Assembly: GCF_007750395.1 (NCBI RefSeq)
Contig: NZ_CP036281.1
Span: 347,211 to 411,210, forward strand
Direction of reading: 5' to 3'
DNA from: Polystyrenella longa
GTDB taxonomy: Bacteria; Planctomycetota; Planctomycetia; Planctomycetales; Planctomycetaceae
Length of the DNA stretch: 64,000 nt
The notes under the pieces are model-generated. The model was not told the DNA's origin and did not search any database. It saw nothing but the letters and a program-made list of their open reading frames with translations. Below, in pieces: positions 17,860 to 28,197 of this stretch. The position numbers and the translations under genes are program-made. How positions within the stretch are numbered: position 1 is the stretch's first letter; each line of letters starts with the position of its first letter.

Positions 17860-18873
17860 ATGTCCGATCGCTCTCCCAACTACTCCGGTCCGCGGGCTCT
17901 TTCATTTCAGGCTCCGCAGGGGGACTTGGCAGTTCTCACTGGCTCGGGAAACCCGATGCTGTCACAGGCGATTGCCAATGAACTAGGCGTCCGGTTGACC
18001 CCTTGCACGGCCCAGGTCTTCAGTGAGGGAAACGTCTTTGTGCGGATTCTGGAGAATGTCCGCGGGAAAGATGCCTTCATCATTCAAGGGGTGCATAATC
18101 CGGTCAACGACAACTTCATGGAGTTACTCTTCTGGATCGATGCCCTGAAGCGGGCGAGTGCACAGCAGGTGACGGCCGTGATTCCTTTTTTCAGTTACGC
18201 CAAGGGAGATAAAAAAGACGAACCCCGCGTCTCGATTCGTGCCCGCGTCTGTGCCGATGCCCTCGAGGCGGCAGGCGCCGACCGCGTGCTGACGATGGAT
18301 TTGCATAGCCCTCAGATTCAGGGGTTCTTCAGTATCCCGGTGGATCACCTGTATGCTCGCCAGGTGGTGAGCGAACATATTAAATCGTTGAAGATTCCGG
18401 ACCTCGTTGTTTGCAGCCCGGACATTGGATTCGCCAAAGATGCCTCGGCTTATGCGAACTTGCTGCACGTACCGGTGGTCATTGGGAACAAGCAGCGTAA
18501 AGACCACAGCGAAAGTGCTGAAGTTTTGGAAGTGATTGGTCAGGTTGACGGAAAGAATGTCCTGATGGTGGACGACTTCACCACGACGGCCGGTTCGCTT
18601 TGCAGTATGGCGGAGCTGTTAAAATCGCGCGGCGCAAATGATGTCTACGCCGCGGTCAGCCACGGTGTTCTCTCTAAGGGAGCTGGCCCTCGCATCGCCG
18701 AGAGCGTCATCAAAAAGATGTTCATCACGGACACCATCGAAACGCCCGCCGATCCCCTTCCCGATAAGGTCCAGGTGATTTCCGTCTCGAAACTCTTCGC
18801 CCAGGCGATCCGCTCAATTCACGACCGCACGAGTGTGAGTATGTTGTTCCCTGATACGAAACCCGTTGATTAG
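17860..18873 (+). CDS. prs: Ribose-phosphate pyrophosphokinase
   Basis: The 337-residue product makes PRPP from ribose-5-phosphate and ATP, the precursor for purine, pyrimidine, histidine and tryptophan synthesis. Seen: the catalytic flexible region (FFSYAKGDKKDEPR), the MDLHSPQIQGFFSIPVDHLYA metal/ATP-site block and the PRPP-binding loop VDDFTTTAGSL. The ATG at 17860 gives a family-length protein; upstream in-frame codons reach 17791. The loop residues depart from the usual VDDxxxTGGT form (Thr-Ala instead of Thr-Gly), as does the YAKGDKKD region. The protein is about 20 residues longer than the usual bacterial enzyme, mostly at the N-terminus. Confidence 0.9.
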   Translation: MSDRSPNYSGPRALSFQAPQGDLAVLTGSGNPMLSQAIANELGVRLTPCTAQVFSEGNVFVRILENVRGKDAFIIQGVHNPVNDNFMELLFWIDALKRASAQQVTAVIPFFSYAKGDKKDEPRVSIRARVCADALEAAGADRVLTMDLHSPQIQGFFSIPVDHLYARQVVSEHIKSLKIPDLVVCSPDIGFAKDASAYANLLHVPVVIGNKQRKDHSESAEVLEVIGQVDGKNVLMVDDFTTTAGSLCSMAELLKSRGANDVYAAVSHGVLSKGAGPRIAESVIKKMFITDTIETPADPLPDKVQVISVSKLFAQAIRSIHDRTSVSMLFPDTKPVD

Positions 18874-19065
18874 CTATTGGGCTAAAACGAAACCGGGCCA
18901 CCCCTGTTGAGGTACTCCTGTTAGGCATCAGGATAATTTCCTTTCCCTTGCTTGTTTAATCGAAATCCTGAACCACGCAGACTTGATGATCGCCCCCTGA
19001 AGTGGACAATGGCTATCCCTGCGTCTTATTCGCGTATTTCTTAATGGAGTGACAGTAGATCCGGC

Positions 19066-21681
19066 ATGCCACCAGCGACTAAAAAACTGACGCCGATGAT
19101 GGAGCGTTATCTGGAAGTGAAACGGGAGCATCCCGGTTCGATCCTGCTTTTTCGCATGGGGGACTTCTACGAGCTCTTTTATGAAGATGCGGAAATCGCG
19201 GCCCGAGTCCTGGGACTCACACTGACAAGTCGCGACAAGGGAACGGCCAACCCGATTCCGATGGCCGGTTTCCCTTATCATGCACTGCAGAACTATTTGC
19301 AGAAGTTGATCCAATCCGGCCACCGTGCTGCGATTTGCGATCAGGTGGAAGATCCCAAACAGGCAAAGGGACTGGTACGGCGGGAAGTGACGCAGATCAT
19401 TACTCCCGGAACACTCACCGACGAAAATCTGCTCGACCCTCGGCGAAATAATTTCCTGGCGGCGATTGCACTTGATAAACAGGTCGCAGGTCTTTCCTGG
19501 CTCGATGTCTCGACGGGACGATTCTTTGTGACCGAGGTGGAATCGGAATTCCTCAACGACGAACTGGCACGACTGCAACCAGCTGAATGCCTGGTCTGTG
19601 AAAGCGAACATGACCGGGACGAATTGACCGGTCTGCGTGAGAGTGAAATCCCCATCACCAAACGGGCCCCCTGGTGTTTTGTCGCGGAGGAATGCCACCG
19701 GCTGTTGCTGGAACATTTCGAGGTGCAAACCCTCGAAGGGTTTGACCTGGATTCCGACCAGAACTCGCTGGGGATCGTGGCTGCCGGAGCACTGCTTGAA
19801 TACGTTCATGAAACGCAGAAACGGGCGATTCCGCATATCCTGCGATTGGAACCCTACCGGCGCGGGAACAGTCTGCTGATTGATGAGACGACTCGCCGCA
19901 GTCTGGAACTGACTCAGAAGATGCGGGACGGAAGCCGCAATCAGACGTTGCTTTCGGTCATCGACGAAACGGTCTCGCCGATGGGAGCCCGATTGCTGTC
20001 GGAATGGTTGTCGAACCCGCTCATGGAAATCCCCCGCATCGTCAAACGACATGAGGCTGTGGAAGAGCTGGTACAGAACACGGTACTTGCCCGCGAGATT
20101 CGTGACGAACTCAAACAGACTTACGATCTCCAGCGGTTGACGGGCCGCATCGCTACGGGTCGGGCCAACCCCCGGGACCTCGTTTTTCTTGCGAGGACAT
20201 TAGCCGTGCTTCCCAAGGTGAAAGCGAAGCTGTCGGAACGCTCCTCCGCGTTACTGAACGAGCTTGAAGCGAATATCGATCTCTGCGAGGACGTACGGTC
20301 AGACATAGAATCCCAGATCGTCGACGAACCTCCGTTGCTGCTTACGGATGGGGGAGTCATTCGCGATGGCATCAATGAACAGCTCGACGAATACCGCGAA
20401 CTGGCTCGGGGTGGAAAACAGTGGCTGGCCAAATATCAGACCGAGGAGAGCGAACGCACGGGCATTACCAATCTCAAGATTGGCTTTAATAGAGTCTTCG
20501 GTTATTACCTCGAAGTTACCGCTGCCCATAAAGACAAAGTTCCCGAAGAATACATTCGCAAACAGACGCTTAAAAATCAGGAACGGTATATTACCCCGCA
20601 GCTGAAAGAGTATGAAGACAAAGTACTCCGCGCCGAAGAACGGGCCGTTGATCTCGAACAGCAAATGTTTCAGGCTGTGCGTGATCGGGTTGCTGAGGAG
20701 ATTAACCGGTTGCAGCAGGACGCAGATATCCTCGCTCAGATCGATGTACTTGCGGCACTTTCGGTCGTGGCGGTGCAGCAGGGGTACTGTCGACCTGAAA
20801 TGTGCGAAGAACCAATACTCGACATTCGCGAAGGGAGACATCCGGTACTGGATAAGATTCAACCCTCTGGTGAATTCGTCCCGAACGATACCCGGCTCGG
20901 TGGTAGCACTGGTCTCATTCAGTTGATTACTGGCCCGAATATGGCGGGTAAGAGTACTTACATTCGCCAAGCCGCCTTGATTACGATCCTCGCGCAGATG
21001 GGTTCGTTTGTTCCCGCCAGCGAAGCCCGGATTGGCATCGCGGATCGTGTCTTTGCGCGAGTCGGTGCCAGCGACGAACTCGGCAAGGGGCAATCGACCT
21101 TCATGGTGGAGATGACCGAGACCGCCCGCATTCTAAACTCGGCAACGCCGCAGAGCCTGGTTATCCTCGATGAAATCGGTCGAGGAACAAGTACCTATGA
21201 CGGCATTTCCCTTGCGTGGGCGGTGACGGAATACCTGCACGACGTCTGTCATTCGCGGACTCTCTTCGCCACGCACTATCACGAGTTAACAGAGCTACCT
21301 GAGCGTCTGAAAGAAACGTCCAACTGGAACGTGGCTGTGCGGGAAGAGGAAGAGCAAATTATCTTTCTGCATAAAATCGTCGAAGGAAGTGCGGACAAAA
21401 GCTACGGAATCCATGTTGCCCGTTTAGCCGGTATTCCACCACAGGTGGTGCAGCGATCACAGGTGATTCTGGATACGCTTGAAGCGGATCATGTGGGGGG
21501 ACAGAATAAACAAAAAATCCCCGCTCGTCCCACTCGTCAGGCTGCTCGACAACAGATGTCACTCTTTGAGTCGGAGCCTCACCCACTCCTCAATAAAATC
21601 AAAGAACTCGACCTCGACGGCATGACCCCCCGCGCCGCACTCGATGAACTGTATCGACTGCGGAAGGAACTGGGGGAGTAG
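19066..21681 (+). CDS. mutS: DNA mismatch repair protein MutS
   Basis: The 871-residue protein has the MutS I mismatch-recognition domain with the FYELF motif near residue 36, the connector, core and clamp domains, and the ATPase domain with Walker [10 protein letters not shown] (about 622-630) and Walker B/signature [12 protein letters not shown]. It recognises mismatches and recruits MutL. Length matches MutS1 (about 850-880). The gene stands alone, about 190 bp after prs on the same strand, and its stop is 37 bp from the convergent queC stop. MutL is not in the window. Confidence 0.97.
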   Translation: MPPATKKLTPMMERYLEVKREHPGSILLFRMGDFYELFYEDAEIAARVLGLTLTSRDKGTANPIPMAGFPYHALQNYLQKLIQSGHRAAICDQVEDPKQAKGLVRREVTQIITPGTLTDENLLDPRRNNFLAAIALDKQVAGLSWLDVSTGRFFVTEVESEFLNDELARLQPAECLVCESEHDRDELTGLRESEIPITKRAPWCFVAEECHRLLLEHFEVQTLEGFDLDSDQNSLGIVAAGALLEYVHETQKRAIPHILRLEPYRRGNSLLIDETTRRSLELTQKMRDGSRNQTLLSVIDETVSPMGARLLSEWLSNPLMEIPRIVKRHEAVEELVQNTVLAREIRDELKQTYDLQRLTGRIATGRANPRDLVFLARTLAVLPKVKAKLSERSSALLNELEANIDLCEDVRSDIESQIVDEPPLLLTDGGVIRDGINEQLDEYRELARGGKQWLAKYQTEESERTGITNLKIGFNRVFGYYLEVTAAHKDKVPEEYIRKQTLKNQERYITPQLKEYEDKVLRAEERAVDLEQQMFQAVRDRVAEEINRLQQDADILAQIDVLAALSVVAVQQGYCRPEMCEEPILDIREGRHPVLDKIQPSGEFVPNDTRLGGSTGLIQLITGPNMAGKSTYIRQAALITILAQMGSFVPASEARIGIADRVFARVGASDELGKGQSTFMVEMTETARILNSATPQSLVILDEIGRGTSTYDGISLAWAVTEYLHDVCHSRTLFATHYHELTELPERLKETSNWNVAVREEEEQIIFLHKIVEGSADKSYGIHVARLAGIPPQVVQRSQVILDTLEADHVGGQNKQKIPARPTRQAARQQMSLFESEPHPLLNKIKELDLDGMTPRAALDELYRLRKELGE

Positions 21682-21718
21682 AGGTCTTCCTGTCTCTCGG
21701 CTCTCCCTGGGCCACTCT

Positions 21719-22420
21719 TTATGCTGTGACGTATTTGGTGGGGTCGGGTAGGCCGGCATCGGCGAAGCCTTTGCGGCGGAGTTGGCAGGAGTCGCAATGA
21801 CCACAGGCGAGTCCACCGGGTGCCGGGTCGTAGCAACTGAGGGTCTGGCTGTAGTCGACTCCCAACTTGGTTCCCGTATGAATGATCTCCGCTTTGGTCA
21901 GGTCGATGAGTGGTGTGTGAATCTGAAACGGGTCAGTTCCTTCCACTCCGGTTTTCGTCGCCAGGTTGGCCGTCTGCTGGAACGATTTGATGAACTCAGG
22001 GCGGCAGTCGGGGTAGCCACTGTAATCGACGGCGTTGACCCCAATGAAGATGTCATTCGCTTTCAGCACTTCCGCCCAACCGAGTGCGATGGAGAGAAAA
22101 ATCGTATTGCGAGCTGGAACGTACGTAATAGGGATTCCGCCGGACATTTCGTCTTCAGAACGATCTTTGGGGACATCAATCTCGGCGGTGAGGGCCGAAC
22201 CTCCAAAGGCGCGGAGATCGAGGTCGAGAGTTTCGTGCCGCACGACCTCGAACTGCGAGCAGATGTTCGTTGCGGCTTCGAGTTCATAGGAATGGCGTTG
22301 GCCATAACGGAACGAGAGCGCGAACAGCTCGTAACCCTGGGAACGGGCGATGGCGAGAACGGTGGCGGAATCGAGTCCTCCGCTGACGAGGACCACAGCA
22401 CGTTTGTCAGAAGCTGCCAT
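21719..22420 (-). CDS. queC: 7-cyano-7-deazaguanine synthase
   Basis: The 233-residue product converts 7-carboxy-7-deazaguanine to preQ0 with ATP and ammonia, in the queuosine pathway. Seen: the PP-loop SGGLDS at 13-18, the family block FSYRYGQRH-like [11 protein letters not shown], and the zinc-binding Cys set near the end ([22 protein letters not shown]). The start at 22420 ([15 protein letters not shown]) is preferred; the frame continues to 22495 without homology. QueD is encoded at 48164, more than 25 kb away, so the pathway is dispersed. Confidence 0.95.
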   Translation of the reverse strand: MAASDKRAVVLVSGGLDSATVLAIARSQGYELFALSFRYGQRHSYELEAATNICSQFEVVRHETLDLDLRAFGGSALTAEIDVPKDRSEDEMSGGIPITYVPARNTIFLSIALGWAEVLKANDIFIGVNAVDYSGYPDCRPEFIKSFQQTANLATKTGVEGTDPFQIHTPLIDLTKAEIIHTGTKLGVDYSQTLSCYDPAPGGLACGHCDSCQLRRKGFADAGLPDPTKYVTA

Positions 22421-22481
22421 AGGGAATGATGCCAGTAATAAATGAGGGGCCAATGAGTTTGCGAGCATCATAAAGCACAAG

Positions 22482-22527
22482 CGTAAAAAAGACAAAGAGA
22501 GGCAGCACTCGGCTGCCTCTCTTTTTT
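22482..22527 (-). terminator. Rho-independent terminator, bidirectional
   Basis: A perfect 12-bp stem (22495-22506 with 22512-22523) with a 5-nt loop. The stem is GC-rich near the loop. T-runs exist on both sides: on the minus strand after the stem (A-run 22486-22491 on the plus strand) and TTTT on the plus strand. It lies just downstream of the gene at 22564 and upstream of queC on the minus strand. Confidence 0.8.
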
Positions 22528-22563
22528 ATTCCTACTTATGTTATTTCGCGAACAGGAAATCTG

Positions 22564-23232
22564 TTACGGCCAGAAAGGCGATAAACCGTAACCGTATCCT
22601 GCACCCGGGAAGGGGAACAGGTTTCCACCCGAATTGAACCAAGGAGTCGTTTTGCTCCAAGGTGATGTTCTTACCGCCTTGGGAACTCGTTGGCGAATGT
22701 TCTTGGGACCATTCGTGACATAAGGTTGTTTCAGCAGAATCGACATAGTCGCTTCGTGCCGATACGAAGGGTTCGCCAGATATTCGGCCCGGTTAAAGGG
22801 GATCGATTTATAGATCTCCGTGTAGTTGGGAACGGATGTCTGAGCGATAGTTCGACTTGGAACAATCGTAGGCAGTTGTGCTTCGGGAGCGGGGGCCGGT
22901 TGGACTGCTTCTGCTTCGACCGGTACTTCAACGGTAGGTGTTTCAACAGTCGGTGTTTCAACAGTCGGTGTTTCTGCGACCGGTGTTTCTACCGCAGGGG
23001 CGATTGCTTCTACGGGTGGAGGAACGGGCTGAGTCTCTTCGGCCTGAGCGACGCGGAAGAGAACTTGCTGTCTTACTGGAGTGATCGTTTCTCCGGTTTC
23101 ACGATCGAGCGTGAAGCGCGGACTGATTTCCATCTTCCACGGACGGCTGTCAGCGGCGATGGTGACTTTGACAAGACTGAACGCACAGATGACGGTCAGC
23201 AGGGCCAATAAAGTACGTTTGATGCGAAACAT
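22564..23232 (-). CDS. Secreted hypothetical protein with Pro/Glu/Thr-rich repeats
   Basis: The 222-residue product has a signal peptide (about 1-27, ending TIAADS). The middle contains tandem short repeats of the type VETPTVETPTVE (about 88-115), rich in Pro, Glu, Val and Thr, then a basic C-terminal third with Tyr and Pro (YRHEATMSILLK, GYGYGLSPFWP). No known domain was recognised. The repeat could vary in copy number between strains. It is followed by a strong terminator at 22482-22527, so it is probably a single-gene unit. AGAGG lies about 8 nt before the start. Confidence 0.65.
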   Translation of the reverse strand: MFRIKRTLLALLTVICAFSLVKVTIAADSRPWKMEISPRFTLDRETGETITPVRQQVLFRVAQAEETQPVPPPVEAIAPAVETPVAETPTVETPTVETPTVEVPVEAEAVQPAPAPEAQLPTIVPSRTIAQTSVPNYTEIYKSIPFNRAEYLANPSYRHEATMSILLKQPYVTNGPKNIRQRVPKAVRTSPWSKTTPWFNSGGNLFPFPGAGYGYGLSPFWP

Positions 23233-23738
23233 GGGAGAACCTCTTACGTTGAATAGTCGTCAGACGTAATGATGGAGAAGTGCTCCGGCAGGGGGAACGC
23301 AAAAGGACCTCTCAGGAGATGTCAGTACGGAGAGGCGGGAAAATCGTCACATCCTTGATTACCGTCTCAGAATCCAGACTAAGAGGGGCAAGGGGGGGAA
23401 GTCAATCAGCGAATTGAGAGGAGCGGCGTAAATACGGCTGATCGGCAAAGGGAATCGATTGGTGACCACGCGTCCTCGACCTGTTACAGGTTTTCTCTGG
23501 ACTCTGATATAATCCGGGAACAGACGTTGGGTGACGACGGGCTGGTTGATTTGTATTTAACAGCGTCCTACAGTGTGACTCGTTTAACGGAATCTTTGTT
23601 CTTAAGGAACAGGTATAAACTGTCTTTCGTGACTTTCCTGACCGACATACCGACCTCGTCGGATGTCGTGTTCATTTTCGAATATCAAACGTAAATCCTG
23701 GCGATCAAAATACGGCAAGCCTTGTTGGAGTAGAGACT
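23233..23738. other. Intergenic region, 506 bp, long leader of argH
   Basis: No gene is supported. The centre holds an extended -10 element at 23505-23513 and a small palindrome ACCTG-TTA-CAGGT (23479-23491) just before it, oriented for argH. If this is the promoter, argH would have a leader of about 220 nt. Confidence 0.4.
23479..23513 (+). promoter_or_regulatory. Candidate argH promoter with palindrome
   Basis: TATAAT at 23508-23513 is preceded by TGA, forming an extended -10 (TGnTATAAT). A good -35 box is lacking. The palindrome ACCTG-TTA-CAGGT (23479-23491) overlaps the expected -35 region and could be an operator. The transcription start would be near 23520, about 220 nt upstream of argH. 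Confidence 0.35.
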
Positions 23739-25118
23739 GTGGCAAAAAAAGCGTGGGGTGGACGGTTCAAAGGTCAAACCGATCCTCGAGTCGAGACCTT
23801 TACTGAATCGATCAGTTTTGATGCACGTCTGGCGGAAGTCGATATTCGGGGCTCGAAAGCGCATTCCTCGATGCTGGCGAAAATTGGTCTGTTGACGAAG
23901 GAGGAACGCGATCAGATCCACTCGACTCTCGACGAAATCAAATCCCAGATCGACGCCGGTAAATTCGAGCACGTGACGAGCCTCGAAGATATTCACATGC
24001 ATATCGAGACGGCTCTCGTCGAGAAGCTGGGGGATGTGGGCCGCAAGTTGCATACAGCCCGCAGCCGGAATGACCAGGTCTCGACCGACCTGCGTCTATA
24101 TGTGCGTGATGCGATCAAAGAGATCGACGCCTTGCTCATCGATGTGCAGAAAGCGTTTGTCACCCGCTGCGAGATCGATAAAGAAACTGTCCTGCCCGCT
24201 TACACGCACCTGCAACGTGCTCAACCGGTGATGGCCGCGCACTACTGGCTCGCTTACTGTGAGAAATATCAACGCGACCGGGAACGCCTTGCCGACTGTT
24301 ACAAGCGAGTCGATGTTTCGCCTCTCGGGTGTGCCGCGCTCGCCGGGACGTCGCTTCCGATTGATCGTGACTTCTCAGCAAAGCTACTCGGCTTCGGTGG
24401 AGTCGCGTCCAATAGTCTGGATGTTTCCAGTGATCGGGATTATTTGCTGGAGTTCTGTTTCAGCCTGTCGCTGATCTCGGCCCATTTAAGCACGTGGGCG
24501 GAAGAGTGGATCATCTGGTTCACCACAGAGTTTGGTTTCCTCAAGCTGCCTGAAGCGTACACCACGGGTTCGTCCATCATGCCACAGAAACGGAACCCGG
24601 ATGTATTGGAATTGATCCGTGGAAAAACGGCTCGCGTGATGACTTCCGTCACTCAATTGCAGATACTCATCAAGAGCCTGCCCATGGCATATAACCGGGA
24701 CCTGCAGGAAGACAAAATCGCGATGTTCGACGCGTTTGATACGGTGCGAGCTTGTCTGGAACTCGTCCCGGATATGGTGGTCGGTGCGGAATTGCGAACA
24801 GAAAATATCAACGCCCGCCTCGAAGAAGGTTTCCTGGACGCGACCGCCTTAATGGAATACCTCATCAAACAGGGTGTGCCTATGCGAACAGCGCATCACA
24901 CCGTCGGGCAGATGGTGGCCGAATGTGAAGACCGAGGCTGTCGATTGGCAGACCTCTCTTTGGAGGACTTCCAGAAGGCGTGCGATAAAATCGATGAGAA
25001 AGTCTTCGATGTCCTTGGAGTACAGAATGCCGTTGCTGCGCTGCAATCCTATGGTTCCGGTGGACGGGAACGTGTCGCCGAACAAGTCGCTGTCTGGCAG
25101 GAACGTTTGGGCTTGTAG
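23739..25118 (+). CDS. argH: Argininosuccinate lyase
   Basis: The 459-residue enzyme splits argininosuccinate to arginine and fumarate, the last step of arginine synthesis. The fumarase/aspartase-superfamily signature [12 protein letters not shown] lies at about 277-288; AKKAWGGRF at the N-terminus is also typical. The start is GTG at 23739 with GGAG 8 nt upstream. Length matches the family. No other arg gene is adjacent. Confidence 0.96.
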   Translation: MAKKAWGGRFKGQTDPRVETFTESISFDARLAEVDIRGSKAHSSMLAKIGLLTKEERDQIHSTLDEIKSQIDAGKFEHVTSLEDIHMHIETALVEKLGDVGRKLHTARSRNDQVSTDLRLYVRDAIKEIDALLIDVQKAFVTRCEIDKETVLPAYTHLQRAQPVMAAHYWLAYCEKYQRDRERLADCYKRVDVSPLGCAALAGTSLPIDRDFSAKLLGFGGVASNSLDVSSDRDYLLEFCFSLSLISAHLSTWAEEWIIWFTTEFGFLKLPEAYTTGSSIMPQKRNPDVLELIRGKTARVMTSVTQLQILIKSLPMAYNRDLQEDKIAMFDAFDTVRACLELVPDMVVGAELRTENINARLEEGFLDATALMEYLIKQGVPMRTAHHTVGQMVAECEDRGCRLADLSLEDFQKACDKIDEKVFDVLGVQNAVAALQSYGSGGRERVAEQVAVWQERLGL

Positions 25119-25137
25119 GTCGGTTCGTTATTTTATT

Positions 25138-25164
25138 GAACCACAAAGTCACCAAGGCACGAAG
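25138..25164 (+). repeat. Dispersed AACCACAAA-type repeat (copy R1)
   Basis: GAACCACAAAGTCACCAAGG followed by CACGAAG; one of about ten related copies in intergenic DNA (see findings). It sits 19 bp after the argH stop. Confidence 0.55.
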
Positions 25165-25404
25165 ATAAAGAAGGGTGGTCCAGTCAATCTCGCAGAGTGG
25201 TCTGGATCGCGTAGCGACACTAAGCGGTATCGTATCATTCGAATGAAGACGCTTCCTCAAACGATTTACGCATGAGACAATGCTCAGTGTGTCTGGCCCA
25301 CCCGCGTAGTTAAGGTGTTCACTCTCTGATTTCACTGTTAGTTGTTCAAGTTAATCTCCCTTTCTCATGGTCACTCTTCTCACTGACTGAAACTTCTTCC
25401 CCCC

Positions 25405-26226
25405 ATGCGAAACCTGAAATTGACAATTGCCTACGATGGAACCAACTATGTAGGTTGGCAGGTGCAGCCGAATGGGGTGTCGGTGCAGGAAGTGGTTGAG
25501 AAAGCGATCGGAAAACTGACCCGCGAACAGAAGCGAGTCTATGTTGCTGGTCGAACGGATTCGGGCGTGCATGCGGTGGGTCAGACGGCGAACTTTCACA
25601 CGGACGTCAATATCCCCATTGAGAAGATCAAGCTCGGCTTACAACGATATTTGCCAGCAGACGTGGTGATTCGGAATGTAGAAGAAGTCTCGCCCGATTT
25701 CCATGCGACCTTCTCCGCGACGGGCAAACATTACCGATATCTATTGCTCAACAGTCGCACTCCCAATCCGCTACTTCGCAGTTACGCCTATCGCCATCAG
25801 ACGCCGCTCGACATCGATTTAATGCAGCAGGGGGCCGAATACCTGTTGGGGAAACATGACTTTCGATGTTTTGAATCGAACTATCCCAACAAAGCGACGA
25901 GTGTCCGCACAATGTACTCCGTCAAGGTCACCCGTCAATCGGGTTGGTCGATGTGGGGCCCCGCCGCTGGGCCGGGGGAAGAAACGCCTCTCGTCGTGTT
26001 CGATATCGTAGGGGGAGGGTTCCTGTACAACATGGTCCGGGCGATCATGGGAACGCTGCTCAAGATTGGACAAGGCAAATGGCCTCCGGAACGGATGCAG
26101 GAAATTATCGACGCTCAGGACCGTTCCATTGCCGGAGAAACTGCCCCGGCACAGGGGTTGTACCTGATAGAAGTGATGTACGATGCGGGCGACGTCGGGT
26201 TGAAACCACAGATGGACACCGATTAA
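25405..26226 (+). CDS. truA: tRNA pseudouridine synthase A
   Basis: The 273-residue enzyme makes pseudouridine at positions 38-40 of the tRNA anticodon stem-loop. The catalytic Asp52 lies in GRTDSGVHAVGQ; the N-terminus MRNLKLTIAYDGTNYVGWQ and the GGGFLYNMVRAIMGTLL block are typical. The last codons (KPQMDTD) are formed by a copy of the dispersed repeat R2, so the C-terminal tail is probably a by-product of repeat insertion near the stop. Confidence 0.95.
   Translation: MRNLKLTIAYDGTNYVGWQVQPNGVSVQEVVEKAIGKLTREQKRVYVAGRTDSGVHAVGQTANFHTDVNIPIEKIKLGLQRYLPADVVIRNVEEVSPDFHATFSATGKHYRYLLLNSRTPNPLLRSYAYRHQTPLDIDLMQQGAEYLLGKHDFRCFESNYPNKATSVRTMYSVKVTRQSGWSMWGPAAGPGEETPLVVFDIVGGGFLYNMVRAIMGTLLKIGQGKWPPERMQEIIDAQDRSIAGETAPAQGLYLIEVMYDAGDVGLKPQMDTD
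26204..26224 (+). repeat. Dispersed AACCACAGA-type repeat (copy R2), inside the truA 3' end
   Basis: AACCACAGATGGACACCGAT; matches the start of copy R3 at 27442. It encodes the last residues of TruA. Confidence 0.55.
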
Positions 26227-26293
26227 CTCCGAAGTCTCTTATAATCGTTTTATGTAAATCTGCGTGATAAACGCTATTCACAGAAAGGCCGGG

Positions 26294-27463
26294 ATGAAGA
26301 TTGTGCATGTCATTACCCGGCTGGTGATCGGTGGGGCGCAGGAGAATACGTTACTCAACGTCGAGGATCTGGCGAACCTATATAACGACGACGTGACCCT
26401 TGTCATCGGACCGGATGCGGGGCCAGAGGGGACGTTACTCGAACGGGCATCGCAGGGGAAGTTTCGATTGATCACCGTTCCATCGTTGCACCGGGCGATC
26501 GGGCCTTGGAACGACTTTCGCTGTTATCGAGAGCTGCAAACACTCTTTCGTGAGCTAAAGCCTGATATCGTCCACACCCATTCGTCGAAAGCGGGTATCC
26601 TGGGCCGGGCGGCGGCTACGGCGGTAGGCGTTCCCGTCGTGCATACGGTGCATGGTTCGCCCTTTCATCCCTGGGAGAAAAATTGGAAAAACAGCTTGTA
26701 TCAACGGCTTGAAAAGAGGGCCTTCTCCCAAAGCGGGCACACGATTTCCGTTTGTAATGCGATGACAGAACAATATGTCGCCGCGGGGATTGGTAAACCT
26801 GAAAACTACACCACGATTTATAGCGGTATGGAGTTGGAACCGTTTCTCAACCCGTCCAGAACGAGTGAAGAGATGCGAGAGGAACTGGGCATTCCTGACG
26901 ACGCTATTGTCATCGGCAAAGTCGCCCGGTTGTTTGAACTGAAGGGGCATGAGTTTCTGTTGCAGATCGCACCCGAGTTAATCCAGCGGCATCCGAATGT
27001 CCGATTTCTGTTTGTGGGCGATGGGGTGTTGCGAGAGCAGATGCAGCAGATGATTGCCAGTAGGGGGCTCACCGACCATTTCCATTTCACGGGCCTCGTT
27101 CCGCCGCATGAAGTTCCTCATTACCTGCAGGCAATGGACATCGTAGTGCATACGAGCTTGCGGGAGGGGTTGCCTCGCGTGTTACCGCAAGCTTTGCTTT
27201 CGAAGAAACCGATCATCGCCTTCAACCTCGATGGTTCCCCCGAAGTCTGCCGCCACGAAGAAACAGGATTGCTAGTTGAACCGGAATCCACAAGCGGCCT
27301 GCTGGAAGCGATCACCCGTTTGATTGAAACTCCGGCCCTCGGCCAGCAACTGGCTGAACGAGGGTATGAATTGTGTTTACCGATGTTCGACCATGAAGAG
27401 ATGACGCGGCAAGTCAGGCAGGTGTATGAGCGGGTTTTGGGAACCACAGAGGGACACAGATAA
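26294..27463 (+). CDS. Glycosyltransferase family 4
   Basis: The 389-residue product starts at ATG 26294 (MKIVHVITRLVIGGAQENT, the usual GT4 N-terminus with Gly-Gly-Ala-Gln-like loop). It has a GT-B fold: an N-terminal acceptor domain and a C-terminal Glycos_transf_1 domain, with VARLFELKGHEFLLQ, FLFVGDGVL and the E-x7-E-type segment REGLPRVLPQALLSKKP. Such enzymes transfer sugars from nucleotide-sugar donors in capsule, O-antigen or glycolipid synthesis. The C-terminal residues GTTEGHR come from repeat copy R3. Donor and acceptor are unknown; the gene is not in an obvious polysaccharide cluster. Confidence 0.88.
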   Translation: MKIVHVITRLVIGGAQENTLLNVEDLANLYNDDVTLVIGPDAGPEGTLLERASQGKFRLITVPSLHRAIGPWNDFRCYRELQTLFRELKPDIVHTHSSKAGILGRAAATAVGVPVVHTVHGSPFHPWEKNWKNSLYQRLEKRAFSQSGHTISVCNAMTEQYVAAGIGKPENYTTIYSGMELEPFLNPSRTSEEMREELGIPDDAIVIGKVARLFELKGHEFLLQIAPELIQRHPNVRFLFVGDGVLREQMQQMIASRGLTDHFHFTGLVPPHEVPHYLQAMDIVVHTSLREGLPRVLPQALLSKKPIIAFNLDGSPEVCRHEETGLLVEPESTSGLLEAITRLIETPALGQQLAERGYELCLPMFDHEEMTRQVRQVYERVLGTTEGHR

Positions 27464-27472
27464 ACACGGATT
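27442..27472 (+). repeat. Dispersed AACCACAGA-type repeat (copy R3), overlapping the GT4 3' end
   Basis: AACCACAGAGGGACACAGAT followed by AAACACGGATT. It contributes the last six codons and the stop of the preceding gene. Confidence 0.6.
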
Positions 27473-27693
27473 CGTCTCTAAGACTCTCGCACAAGAGACC
27501 ATTCCCAAGGTGCGACTGTCTGGCTTGCCCAGCAGTGCGATTACAGAGTGCGGAGTCAATCGGTTGCTCACGCTTTCAATCGTGTGAATCCCCTGTGTAT
27601 GATTAGTGCGATCTTCAGTGCAGCGGCTTTCGACAGGAGAACGTCGTAAGCAACTGATTTCTCGTAATTAACGCCGGAACGCGGCGTCACATT

Positions 27694-28197
27694 ATGCACA
27701 TTATCGAACGGACCGATCAGCATCTTGCGATTGAGATGATTAAAGAAAACGTGGCTTTGATTGATCAGGTCATCAATGCTGTTGAATTTGCAATGGGGCA
27801 TCTTTCAAAGGTAAGGTATTATCAACCGACATTCTTTGAGGGAATTGACGCTAAAGAAGTTCACCGTCGCATTCGAGTGCAGTGGCTTCCCGGAGAAGAG
27901 AAGTATCGCGAGGAGAACAGTGAAGCACCTGTTGCTATTCGGCTCGAATACGAGGAATGGGCGTTTTGTTTATTCATTCTTAAAGAGGCCGTTTACGGAT
28001 GTGCCATCAATTCGATTGACCTGGATATGACGTCCGGATACTCACGGCAGGAGACTCGTGAGGTCCTGGAATCGCTTCATGAACTGATTGTGAAAGACGT
28101 CTATCGACTCTACGCGGCTGACAAGATCGAGTACAAACGTAGTAATGGCTTGGTCAAGTCAAAACGAAAAAACGGTGAAAGAAAACGGCGTTCGTGA
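27694..28197 (+). CDS. Hypothetical protein, no recognised domain
   Basis: The 167-residue product is mixed alpha/beta in look, with an acidic middle and a very basic C-terminal tail (KSKRKNGERKRRS). No signal peptide or membrane segment is visible. No family was recognised. It is flanked by long gene-poor stretches with dispersed repeats, and its base composition is more AT-rich than its neighbours, so lateral acquisition is possible (inference). The start at ATG 27694 has no clear Shine-Dalgarno. Confidence 0.55.
   Translation: MHIIERTDQHLAIEMIKENVALIDQVINAVEFAMGHLSKVRYYQPTFFEGIDAKEVHRRIRVQWLPGEEKYREENSEAPVAIRLEYEEWAFCLFILKEAVYGCAINSIDLDMTSGYSRQETREVLESLHELIVKDVYRLYAADKIEYKRSNGLVKSKRKNGERKRRS

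Noticed and set aside
18928-20052. Long open frame (374 codons) on the minus strand inside mutS
   Set aside because: It is fully antisense to an unambiguous MutS and shows no family motif. Long antisense frames are common opposite GC-rich conserved genes.
20299-21093. 264-codon minus-strand frame opposite the mutS ATPase region
   Set aside because: Shadow of a conserved gene; composition follows codon structure of the plus strand.
21782-22429. 215-codon plus-strand frame opposite queC
   Set aside because: QueC is clearly the gene; this frame has no recognisable domain.
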